A stretch of 5,637 nucleotides of DNA from NCBI GenBank assembly GCA_946480495.1, contig CAMLKO010000084.1:1-5637 (forward strand). The letters are read 5' to 3'. Both the position numbers and the translations under genes were made by a program. The notes below the pieces were generated by a model that saw only the letters and a list, made by a program, of their open reading frames with translations, was not told the DNA's origin and made no database searches. The DNA is from an uncultured Caulobacteraceae bacterium. Lineage in GTDB: Bacteria; Pseudomonadota; Alphaproteobacteria; Caulobacterales; Caulobacteraceae. Below, one piece after another: positions 1 through 5,113 of this stretch. How positions within the stretch are numbered: the stretch's first letter is position 1; each line of letters opens with the position of its first letter.

Positions 1-39
1 GAAGCGCCGGAGGAAATAACCGCACGGCTGGTTTGTTAG
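1..39 (+). other. Possible 3' end of an upstream coding region (uncertain)
   Basis: Frame 1 is open from the window edge to a TAG at 37-39 and would encode a tail reading EAPEEITARLVC. Frame 2 is an equally possible alternative, ending at TAA (17-19) after KRRRK. Neither tail is long enough to recognise. The strong hairpin just downstream (41-70) suggests that a gene does end here. From memory of related genomes, genes like the next one often follow a PLP-dependent ornithine/lysine-type decarboxylase, which would fit polyamine synthesis, but nothing in these 39 bases shows it. Confidence 0.25.
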
Positions 40-40
40 G

Positions 41-70
41 TGAGGGCCCGTCGCTCCGTCCGGGCCCTCA
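41..70 (+). terminator. Perfect GC-rich hairpin, probable terminator or attenuator
   Basis: TGAGGGCCCG (41-50) and CGGGCCCTCA (61-70) are exact reverse complements flanking a 10-base loop, TCGCTCCGTC. The stem has eight G-C and two A-T pairs and would be very stable in RNA. No U-run follows; the next bases are CGTCGCTATT. It is therefore not a textbook intrinsic terminator, though hairpins with poor U-tracts are common at gene ends in GC-rich bacteria. It lies 43 bases before the start of the next gene. It could end the upstream transcript, protect its 3' end, or partly attenuate read-through. Confidence 0.6.
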
Positions 71-113
71 CGTCGCTATTGGACGGGCGCTCACCACAAG
101 GGAAACCTGACCG

Positions 114-1178
114 ATGAACGCTCCCGTTCCTCCCAACGACAACCGCAAGGCCGAGCTGCTCGCCAACGTCGTCGAGCACGTCGATATCACCAGCTTCGAC
201 GCGCGGCCGATCATCGACGCCATGCGCAAGATGAGCTTCTCGTCGCGCGATACCGCGCGGGCGGCGGACATCTTCAACATGGCCGTGGCCGACGAGAAGT
301 GCTCGCCGTGGCTGATCCTCGCGGGTTCGACCAGCGCGGGCGGCTGCATGCACGTCTATCGCGACATGGTGAAGTTCGGGATGATCGACGTGGTGGTCGC
401 CACCGGCGCCTCCATCGTCGACATGGATTTCCTCGAGGCGCTTGGCTTCAAGCACTACCAGGCCGACTCCACGGTGGACGACCGCGAGCTGCGGGCGATG
501 TACATCGACCGCATCTACGACACCTACATCGACGAGGAAGAGCTCCAGAACGTCGACATGACGATCAAGGAGATCGCCGACAGCCTCGAGCCCCGCGCCT
601 ACTCCAGCCGCGAGTTCATCCAGGAAATGGGCAAGTGGCTGGCGGCGGGAAACGCCAAGAAGCCCGGCTCGCTGGTCCAGACCGCCTACGAAGAAGGCGT
701 GCCGATCTTCTGCCCCGCCTTCGTCGACAGCTCGGCGGGCTTTGGCCTCGTCAAGCACCAGGTCGAGCGGATGAAGGCCGGCAAGCCCTACGTGATGATC
801 GACGCGGTCGCGGATTTCCGCGAGCTGACCGACATCAAGATCGCCGCGGGCGACACGGGCCTGTTCATGGTCGGCGGCGGCGTTCCCAAGAACTTCGCCC
901 AGGACACCGTCGTCTGCGCCGAAATCCTCGGCGTCGAGGCCGACATGCACAAGTACGCCGTCCAGATCACCGTGGCCGACGTGCGCGACGGCGCCTGCTC
1001 CTCCTCGACGCTCAAGGAGGCCTGCTCCTGGGGCAAGGTCGACGTGACCTGGGAGCAGATGGTCTTCGCCGAGGCCACCACGGTGGTCCCGCTGATCGGC
1101 TCCGACGCCTACTGGCGCGGCGCCTGGAAGACCCGCCAGAAGCCCCGCTGGGCCAAGCTGTTCGACAAGAAGGCCTGA
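114..1178 (+). CDS. Deoxyhypusine synthase family protein, probable homospermidine synthase-like polyamine enzyme
   Basis: A 354-residue protein of the deoxyhypusine synthase fold, close in length to the human enzyme. These NAD-dependent enzymes move the aminobutyl group of spermidine to an acceptor through a lysine imine. Bacteria lack eIF5A, and characterised bacterial or plant relatives make homospermidine from putrescine, so a cytosolic polyamine role is the best inference. The family's catalytic motif EACSWGK is present, with Lys308, Trp306 and Glu302 placed as in eukaryotic enzymes. Other family landmarks are the segment ILAGSTSAGG (68-77), VVVATGASIVD (93-103), CPAFVDSS (200-207) and GGGVPKNF (254-261). 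The ATG at 114 is preceded by AAGGGAA (98-104) at a 9-base spacing. The next gene starts 6 bases after the stop, so the two are probably cotranscribed. The exact substrate cannot be read from sequence; the family call is firm. Confidence 0.9.
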   Translation: MNAPVPPNDNRKAELLANVVEHVDITSFDARPIIDAMRKMSFSSRDTARAADIFNMAVADEKCSPWLILAGSTSAGGCMHVYRDMVKFGMIDVVVATGASIVDMDFLEALGFKHYQADSTVDDRELRAMYIDRIYDTYIDEEELQNVDMTIKEIADSLEPRAYSSREFIQEMGKWLAAGNAKKPGSLVQTAYEEGVPIFCPAFVDSSAGFGLVKHQVERMKAGKPYVMIDAVADFRELTDIKIAAGDTGLFMVGGGVPKNFAQDTVVCAEILGVEADMHKYAVQITVADVRDGACSSSTLKEACSWGKVDVTWEQMVFAEATTVVPLIGSDAYWRGAWKTRQKPRWAKLFDKKA

Positions 1179-1184
1179 TCCGAA

Positions 1185-2183
1185 ATGGCGGCCGAGCTGC
1201 GCACCGGCGGCTCGGCCGTCTATTTCAAGCACCCGGGGATCGGCGACCTCCTCTGGCACCTGCCGTTCCTGAAGGCGATCGCGGCCGCCCATCCGGGCGA
1301 GCCGGTCACCGTGCTCTGCCGTCCCAGCACCGCCGCGCGCGAGGTGCTGGCGACCGAGCCTGACCTGCAGGCCCTCTACCTACCGCGCACCAAGAGCAAC
1401 CTGAAGGAACTCACCGGCTGCCTGGCCGCCTTCCGGCGCATCAAGCCGCGCAGCGTCTGGATCCTCGACGCCTCCTCGCGCCCCGCCATGGCGGCCAAAC
1501 TGGCCGGCGTGAAGGAAATCAACGCCTTCGGGTTCGGCCGCAGGAGCCAGGAACGCTGGCTGACCCCCGATGGCGCGCGCCTGCCCGGCTCCATGCGCGA
1601 GCTGCATCCCGTCGAGCTCTACTGCGAACTGGCCAAGGCCGCCGGCCTGCCCCCCATCGACGTCGAGCCGCGCCTGACGCCGGACCCCGCGCTGGTCGAG
1701 GCCATGCGGGCCCGGTTCGAGGGCCAGCCGCGCCCGTGGGTCTTCTTCGGCGTCGGCGCCACCAACAACATGCGCCGCTGGCCCGCCGGCCACTTCGGCG
1801 AGCTCGCCAGGCTGCTGGGCCCGCAGATCGGGACCCTGTTCTGGTTCGGCGGCCCCGGCGACAGGGACGCCGCGCGCGAGGCGATGGCCGCCGCCGGGCG
1901 CGAGCAGCCGGCCGTCGATGTCACCGGTCAGTTCTCGCTGCCCGAGGCCATCGCGCTCCTGTCGCTGGCCGATCTCTACATCGGCAACTGCTCGGGGCCG
2001 CTGAATATGGCCGCCGCGCTGGGCGTGCGCTCGTTCGGCCTCTTCGGCGGGTCGATGGTGCTGCACCACTCGCCGCTGATCGAGCCGATCATCCGCGACC
2101 GCTTCTTCCCCGGCATGCGCGGCATCACGCCCAAGGGCGCCGCCGGGCGGATCAAGCCCGCGCTCGCCGGGCTCAAGCCTTAG
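1185..2183 (+). CDS. Glycosyltransferase family 9 (ADP-heptosyltransferase-like) protein, divergent
   Basis: A 332-residue protein with the layout of GT-B family 9 enzymes, which usually add heptose or related sugars to lipopolysaccharide core on the inner face of the cytoplasmic membrane. The N-terminal signature HPGIGDLLWHLPFLKAI (16-32) holds the conserved GxGD, with Asp21 where heptosyltransferases have their proposed catalytic Asp. The C-terminal half has FFGVGATNNMRRWP (187-200), WFGGPGD (220-226) and the sugar-nucleotide-site region LYIGNCSGPLNMAAALG (264-280). The usual D-S/T-G-x-x-H core of that region reads CSGPLN here, so the Asp and His are replaced by Cys269 and Asn274. No signal peptide or membrane segment is seen. 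The ATG at 1185 follows AAGAAGG (1167-1173), 6 bases after the previous stop. No other LPS genes are visible. The family is confident; the donor, acceptor and even activity are open. Confidence 0.82.
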   Translation: MAAELRTGGSAVYFKHPGIGDLLWHLPFLKAIAAAHPGEPVTVLCRPSTAAREVLATEPDLQALYLPRTKSNLKELTGCLAAFRRIKPRSVWILDASSRPAMAAKLAGVKEINAFGFGRRSQERWLTPDGARLPGSMRELHPVELYCELAKAAGLPPIDVEPRLTPDPALVEAMRARFEGQPRPWVFFGVGATNNMRRWPAGHFGELARLLGPQIGTLFWFGGPGDRDAAREAMAAAGREQPAVDVTGQFSLPEAIALLSLADLYIGNCSGPLNMAAALGVRSFGLFGGSMVLHHSPLIEPIIRDRFFPGMRGITPKGAAGRIKPALAGLKP

Positions 2184-2202
2184 GGCGCCGCCAGCTTGCG
2201 CG

Positions 2203-2219
2203 GGCCCGGCCGGGCCTTT
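2203..2219 (+). terminator. Weak GC palindrome followed by TTT, possible partial terminator
   Basis: GGCCCGGCCGGGCC (2203-2216) is a perfect 14-base palindrome and is followed by TTT. As RNA it could fold into a 5-bp stem with a GGCC loop. It sits in the 47-base gap between the glycosyltransferase stop and the zur start, so it could reduce read-through into zur. GC palindromes arise easily by chance at this base composition, and the T-run is short. Confidence 0.3.
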
Positions 2220-2230
2220 ACCTCAGGCGC

Positions 2231-2707
2231 ATGGCCGACTGCGGACACGAGCACCACCAAGCGCGCCTGAGCGACGAGGCGCTGGCGACCGAGCTTGCGA
2301 ATGCCGAACGGCGCTGCGAGGCGGCCGGCCAGAAGCTGACCCCGCCCCGCCGCCGCGTGCTGGAGCTGCTGCTGCGCGCCGGCCAGCCGGTGAAGGCCTA
2401 CGACCTCATCGCCGCCTTCGGCGAGGACGGCGCGCCCGCCAAGCCGCCGACCGTCTATCGGGCGCTGGAGTTCCTGACCCAGCACGGCTTCTCCCACCGG
2501 ATCGAGAGCCTGAACGCCTACGTCGCCTGCCGCCGCGGCGAAGACGGGCACGCCGCCGCCTTCCTGATCTGCGACTGCTGCGGAGCGACGCGCGAGATCG
2601 CCTCCCACGGCGCCTCGCCGATGGCGGCGCTGGGCGACGCCGCGGGCTACGCCGTCAGCAGCGTGACCATCGAGGCCCACGGCCTGTGCGCCGACTGCCG
2701 GAGCTGA
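2231..2707 (+). CDS. zur: Zur, zinc-responsive Fur-family transcriptional repressor
   Basis: A 158-residue Fur-family regulator that should bind DNA as a zinc-loaded dimer and repress zinc-uptake genes. The winged-helix domain holds LTPPRRRVLELL (36-47) and the recognition-helix block AKPPTVYRALEFL (70-82), which closely resembles E. coli Zur. From remembered E. coli Zur, the regulatory zinc ligands His, Cys, His and Glu correspond to His89, Cys100, His107 and Glu122. The structural zinc cysteines correspond to Cys114/Cys117 and Cys153/Cys156, and IEAHGLCADC (147-156) is a Zur hallmark. All eight ligands are intact. The N-terminus is rich in Cys and His (MADCGHEHHQ). The ATG at 2231 starts right before this conserved N-terminus; no good Shine-Dalgarno is visible, which is a weakness of the start call. 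The thioesterase-like gene starts 2 bases downstream. No znuABC genes are in view. Confidence 0.93.
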   Translation: MADCGHEHHQARLSDEALATELANAERRCEAAGQKLTPPRRRVLELLLRAGQPVKAYDLIAAFGEDGAPAKPPTVYRALEFLTQHGFSHRIESLNAYVACRRGEDGHAAAFLICDCCGATREIASHGASPMAALGDAAGYAVSSVTIEAHGLCADCRS

Positions 2708-2709
2708 GC

Positions 2710-3645
2710 TTGAAGCATCAAGGCGTCGAAATCTGGCGCGGGGGCGTCAACACCTGGGAATGCGACGAGATGGGGCACATGAATGTGCGCTTCTACGTCA
2801 CCCGGGCGATGGAGGGGCTGGCCGGACTGGCCGCGCTTCTCGGGTTGCCGCGCGCCTTCGCCCCCGGCGCGGGCGCAACCCTGCTGGTGCGCGAACAACA
2901 CATCCGCTTCCTGCGCGAATGCCACGCGGGCGCGGCGCTGCACATGGTCGGCGGCGTCATCGAGATGGGCGAGGACGAGGCGCGCCTGCTCCAGCTGCTG
3001 ATCCACTCGAAGTCGGGCGAGGTCGCCGCCACCTTCCAGACCACGGTCGCCCACGTCACGCCCGGCGAGGCCAGGCCCTTCCCCTGGCCCGCCCGCACCC
3101 GCGAGCGCGCCAAGCCGCTCATGGTGGCCGTGCCCGACCAGGCGGCCGCCCGCAGCATCGTGCTAGGTCCCGTCGGCAGCCAGGCGAGCCTAGAGCGCGC
3201 CGAGGAGCTTGGCCTGATCCGCATCGGCCTTGGCGCCATCGGCCTGACCGACGTCGACATCTTCGGCCGCATGCGGGTGGAGCAGTTCATCGGCCGCGTC
3301 TCCGACGGCATCCCGAGCCTCGTCGGCGCCTTCCGCACGGTGGTGGCCGACAAGGCGCCTCAGAAGCCCGGCCGCATCGGCGGCGCGGTTCTGGAATACC
3401 GCCTCGTCCACCTCGACTGGCCGCGTTCGGGCGACCGGGTGGAGATCCGTTCAGGGCTGGCGGGCGTGGATTCAAAGACCCAGCGGCTGATGCACTGGAT
3501 GCTCGACCCGGAGACGGGCAAGGCCTGGGGCACGTCCGAGGCCATCGCCATCACCTTCGATCTGGATTCCCGCAAGATCGTGCCGATTTCGGACGAGGCG
3601 CAGGCGGACCTCGCCGCCCACGTCACCCAGGGCCTGACGCTCTAG
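2710..3645 (+). CDS. Thioesterase-like protein with two hotdog domains
   Basis: A 311-residue protein (from TTG 2710) resembling the 4-hydroxybenzoyl-CoA thioesterase-like hotdog superfamily, whose members hydrolyse acyl-CoA or acyl-ACP thioesters in the cytosol. The first domain (about 5-120) begins with WECDEMGHMNVRFYV (16-30). Asp19 matches the catalytic Asp position of 4HBT-type enzymes, followed by Gly22, His23, Asn25 and Tyr29. The second domain (about 178-305) starts with a related but altered motif, DIFGRMRVEQFIGR (183-196), which indicates internal duplication. TTG 2710 is favoured because GGAG (2700-2703) sits 6 bases upstream and the start lies 2 bases after the zur stop. An alternative GTG at 2686 would add eight residues and overlap zur by 22 bases. 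The gene is probably translationally coupled to zur. Its stop shares bases with the convergent hydrolase stop. The substrate is unknown. Confidence 0.8.
   Translation: MKHQGVEIWRGGVNTWECDEMGHMNVRFYVTRAMEGLAGLAALLGLPRAFAPGAGATLLVREQHIRFLRECHAGAALHMVGGVIEMGEDEARLLQLLIHSKSGEVAATFQTTVAHVTPGEARPFPWPARTRERAKPLMVAVPDQAAARSIVLGPVGSQASLERAEELGLIRIGLGAIGLTDVDIFGRMRVEQFIGRVSDGIPSLVGAFRTVVADKAPQKPGRIGGAVLEYRLVHLDWPRSGDRVEIRSGLAGVDSKTQRLMHWMLDPETGKAWGTSEAIAITFDLDSRKIVPISDEAQADLAAHVTQGLTL
3642..3645. other. Shared convergent stop codons (CTAG)
   Basis: The + strand thioesterase ends with TAG at 3643-3645 and the - strand hydrolase ends with TAG read from 3644 to 3642. Both stops therefore sit in one palindromic CTAG, inside TCTAGA (3641-3646). 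The two coding regions overlap by 4 bases, leaving no room for a terminator between them, so each transcript must run into the 3' end of the other gene. Confidence 0.9.
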
Positions 3646-4544
3646 ACCGCCGCGTCCATCAGCGCCTCGCGCACGAGGTCGGGACGCTCCATCGGCAGGA
3701 AGTGCGTGGAGCCGGGGACGGTCTCGATGCGCAGGTCCGGCTTGCGGCGCTTCAGGGCGCCGACGCTTCCCCGGCAGGTCGAGCCCTTCTCCGCCTTCAG
3801 GATGCGGACCGGCGCGCTCACCTTGCGCAGCGCCGCCCAGGGATTGTGCCCGTGCGCGGCGAAGCTGGAGGCTTCCCACTCCGGCGCGCAGGCCAGCGTC
3901 ACCTTGCCGTTCGGCAGGTCGATGAAGCCGCCGGCCACATAGTCGGCCACTGTCGAATCCGGCCAGGTCTTGAAGGCGCCGCGCCCCTTGTAGGCGGCGA
4001 AGGCGGCCTCGCGGCTGTCGAAGGTGTTGCGCCGCCGAAGCGCGCCCTGCGCAATCGGCATCTGCTTCCACAGCCGTCCCGAGGTCCACGGCGCATGGGC
4101 GTAGGCCGCCACCAGCGGCGGCATGATCACCGGGTCGAACAGGACCAGAGAGCTCACGGCCTTGGGCCGCACCGCGGCGGCCAGCAGGCTCACCGTCCCG
4201 CCCATCGAATGTCCCGACAGCACGACCGGCGACTGGCCGAGCGCATCGATGAGCGCCACCAGATCGTCGCGGAAATCGCGCCAGCTCCGGCGGCCTTCGG
4301 GCTCGGCGGCCAGGCGGCTCGCGCCATGCCCCCGCTGGTCGACCGCCAGGATCCGCAGGCCCGCCGACAGCGGCCCCAGGATCGAGCGGTAGGTCATGGC
4401 GTTGAAGCCGTTGGCGTGGAGGAAGATCACGTCGTAGGGGCGATCCGCCGGCCCGAAGTCCAGCGCCGCCATCTCGCCGGAGCCTGCGCGGCTTTCGATG
4501 GCGATGAAACGCCGTCGGGGCTCGTGGAACACGGCGGCGTCCAT
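3642..4544 (-). CDS. Alpha/beta hydrolase fold protein
   Basis: A 300-residue alpha/beta hydrolase, a soluble esterase/hydrolase type with no visible signal peptide. It has the oxyanion-hole HxNGF-type motif FLHANGF (41-47), the strand-helix segment VDQRGHGAS (68-76), the nucleophile elbow SGHSMGG (110-116) with Ser113, and the C-terminal catalytic His281 in GSTHFLPMERPDLV. The acid is less clear: Asp137 after strand 6 (LVLFDPV) and Glu252 near the usual strand-7 position are the candidates. The ATG at 4544 is chosen because AAGGAG lies 12 bases upstream on this strand (4562-4557). An in-frame extension to 4625 would run through the divergent promoter region and add residues unlike the family. 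The gene is divergent from the DUF488 gene and convergent with the thioesterase. Substrate and pathway cannot be stated. Confidence 0.87.
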   Translation of the reverse strand: MDAAVFHEPRRRFIAIESRAGSGEMAALDFGPADRPYDVIFLHANGFNAMTYRSILGPLSAGLRILAVDQRGHGASRLAAEPEGRRSWRDFRDDLVALIDALGQSPVVLSGHSMGGTVSLLAAAVRPKAVSSLVLFDPVIMPPLVAAYAHAPWTSGRLWKQMPIAQGALRRRNTFDSREAAFAAYKGRGAFKTWPDSTVADYVAGGFIDLPNGKVTLACAPEWEASSFAAHGHNPWAALRKVSAPVRILKAEKGSTCRGSVGALKRRKPDLRIETVPGSTHFLPMERPDLVREALMDAAV

Positions 4545-4573
4545 GGGCTGGGAACACTCCTTGAGCGAAGGTG

Positions 4574-4606
4574 CTACAGGTAGGGCGGCGCCCCAGGGGC
4601 ATGCAA
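4574..4606 (-). promoter_or_regulatory. Candidate promoter and small palindromes in the divergent spacer
   Basis: The 74-base spacer 4545-4618 must carry the start signals of two divergent genes. On the - strand, TTGCAT (4606-4601) is followed after 17 bases by CTACCT (4583-4578), a loose -35/-10 pair that would start RNA a few bases upstream of the hydrolase Shine-Dalgarno. On the + strand, CTACAG (4574-4579) resembles the alphaproteobacterial -10 form CTANA but lacks a good -35. CTACAGGTAG (4574-4583) is itself an inverted repeat shared by both candidate -10 elements, and GCCCCAGGGGC (4590-4600) is a second perfect palindrome around one A. These are weak matches made by eye. Confidence 0.3.
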
Positions 4607-4612
4607 GGGAGG
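4605..4612 (+). promoter_or_regulatory. Strong ribosome binding site deciding a GTG start
   Basis: AAGGGAGG lies 6 bases before GTG 4619, an ideal spacing. It argues against the in-frame ATG at 4601, which it would overlap, and the in-frame GTG at 4571, both of which would add residues not expected at the N-terminus of this family. Confidence 0.75.
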
Positions 4613-4618
4613 AGACCG

Positions 4619-5056
4619 GTGCCAAAGGAGCTTGCGACGATCGGCTACGAGGACGCCACGCAGGGCGAGGTCATCGGCAAGCTGAAGGACGCCGGCGTGG
4701 AGATCGTCATCGACGTCCGCGCCGTGCCGTCCTCGCGCCGGGCCGGGTTCTCCAAGAACATCCTGGCCGCGAGCCTGCACGAGGCGGGCATCGGCTATGT
4801 GCACCTGAAAGCGCTCGGCACCCCCAAGCCCGGCCGCGACGCCGCCCGCGCGGGCCATATCGACAAGATGTACGCCATCTACCACGAGCATCTGACCGAG
4901 CCTCAGGCCCAGTTCGAACTCGCCGACGCCACCGATATCGCCAGGGAGCGCAAGGCGGCCCTCCTCTGCTACGAGGCCGACGCCGCGGGTTGTCACCGCC
5001 GCATCGTCGCCGAGCTGATCCGCGACAAGACGGGCCTGAAGGTCGTCGATCTCTGA
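4619..5056 (+). CDS. DUF488 family protein
   Basis: A 145-residue protein with the hallmarks of DUF488, a widespread family of small soluble proteins without a firmly established biochemical role. The start ELATIGYEDATQGEVIGKL (4-22) matches the family's TIGH/TIGY opening. IVIDVRAVPSSRRAGFSK (29-46) carries the D-V-R and P-x-S-R signature. YVHLKALGTPKPGR (60-73) is the usual middle motif. ALLCYEADAAGCHR (114-127) is the C-x-E...CHR motif with Cys117, Glu119, Cys125 and His126, which looks like a metal-binding or redox/active site. The length is typical and all motifs are intact. The gene is read away from the hydrolase gene, and the next gene begins 57 bases downstream behind its own candidate promoter. 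No function should be inferred beyond the family. Confidence 0.88.
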   Translation: MPKELATIGYEDATQGEVIGKLKDAGVEIVIDVRAVPSSRRAGFSKNILAASLHEAGIGYVHLKALGTPKPGRDAARAGHIDKMYAIYHEHLTEPQAQFELADATDIARERKAALLCYEADAAGCHRRIVAELIRDKTGLKVVDL

Positions 5057-5059
5057 GAC

Positions 5060-5097
5060 TTGGCTTTCGTGGCGTCAGGGGGCGTAATCTGGCGTCA
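5060..5097 (+). promoter_or_regulatory. Candidate promoter with three 10-base-phased GGCGT repeats
   Basis: TTGGCT (5060-5065) and CGTAAT (5083-5088), 17 bases apart, each match four of six bases of the sigma70 consensus. They would place the transcript start about 20 bases before ATG 5114. Across this promoter, GGCGTCA (5071-5077), GGCGTAA (5081-5087) and GGCGTCA (5091-5097) recur every 10 bases. The first and third extend to TGGCGTCA. Repeats on one face of the helix that overlap a -10 element would fit an operator. The regulator is unknown, and the DUF488 stop at 5056 has no visible terminator after it. Confidence 0.35.
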
Positions 5098-5113
5098 AAC
5101 GGAGATCGCCGCC

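Noticed and set aside
9..30. GGAGG at 9-13 as a ribosome binding site for a small gene
   Set aside because: No ATG, GTG or TTG lies at suitable spacing; the next bases include stop codons and then the hairpin.
36..1292. 418-residue open frame on the - strand opposite the DHS-like gene
   Set aside because: Its translation is rich in G, V, D, H and R with no recognisable domain, as expected for the mirror of a GC-rich gene. The + strand gene has clear family motifs over the same span.
1736..2230. In-frame N-terminal extension of zur to 1736, suggesting a fusion protein
   Set aside because: The added part overlaps the glycosyltransferase in another frame and is arginine/alanine-rich shadow sequence. 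Zur proteins start near residue 1 of the ATG 2231 version.
2184..2230. Zur operator upstream of zur
   Set aside because: The spacer is GC-rich, and I see no A/T-rich palindrome of the type known for alphaproteobacterial Zur sites.
2760..4583. 607-residue + strand open frame across the thioesterase and hydrolase
   Set aside because: It runs through two recognised genes in different frames and across their convergent junction. The translation is dominated by R, P, A, G and H and lacks domains, so it is a GC-driven shadow.
3472..4602. 376-residue - strand frame overlapping the hydrolase
   Set aside because: It is offset by one base from the real hydrolase frame and shows no motifs; the parallel frame has the nucleophile elbow and catalytic His.
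4571..4618. Longer N-terminus for the DUF488 protein from GTG 4571 or ATG 4601
   Set aside because: The strong AAGGGAGG sits 6 bases before GTG 4619, and the added residues do not match the family start.
4545..4625. 27-residue N-terminal extension of the hydrolase
   Set aside because: It would cover the divergent spacer and the start of the DUF488 gene. ATG 4544 has its own AAGGAG upstream.
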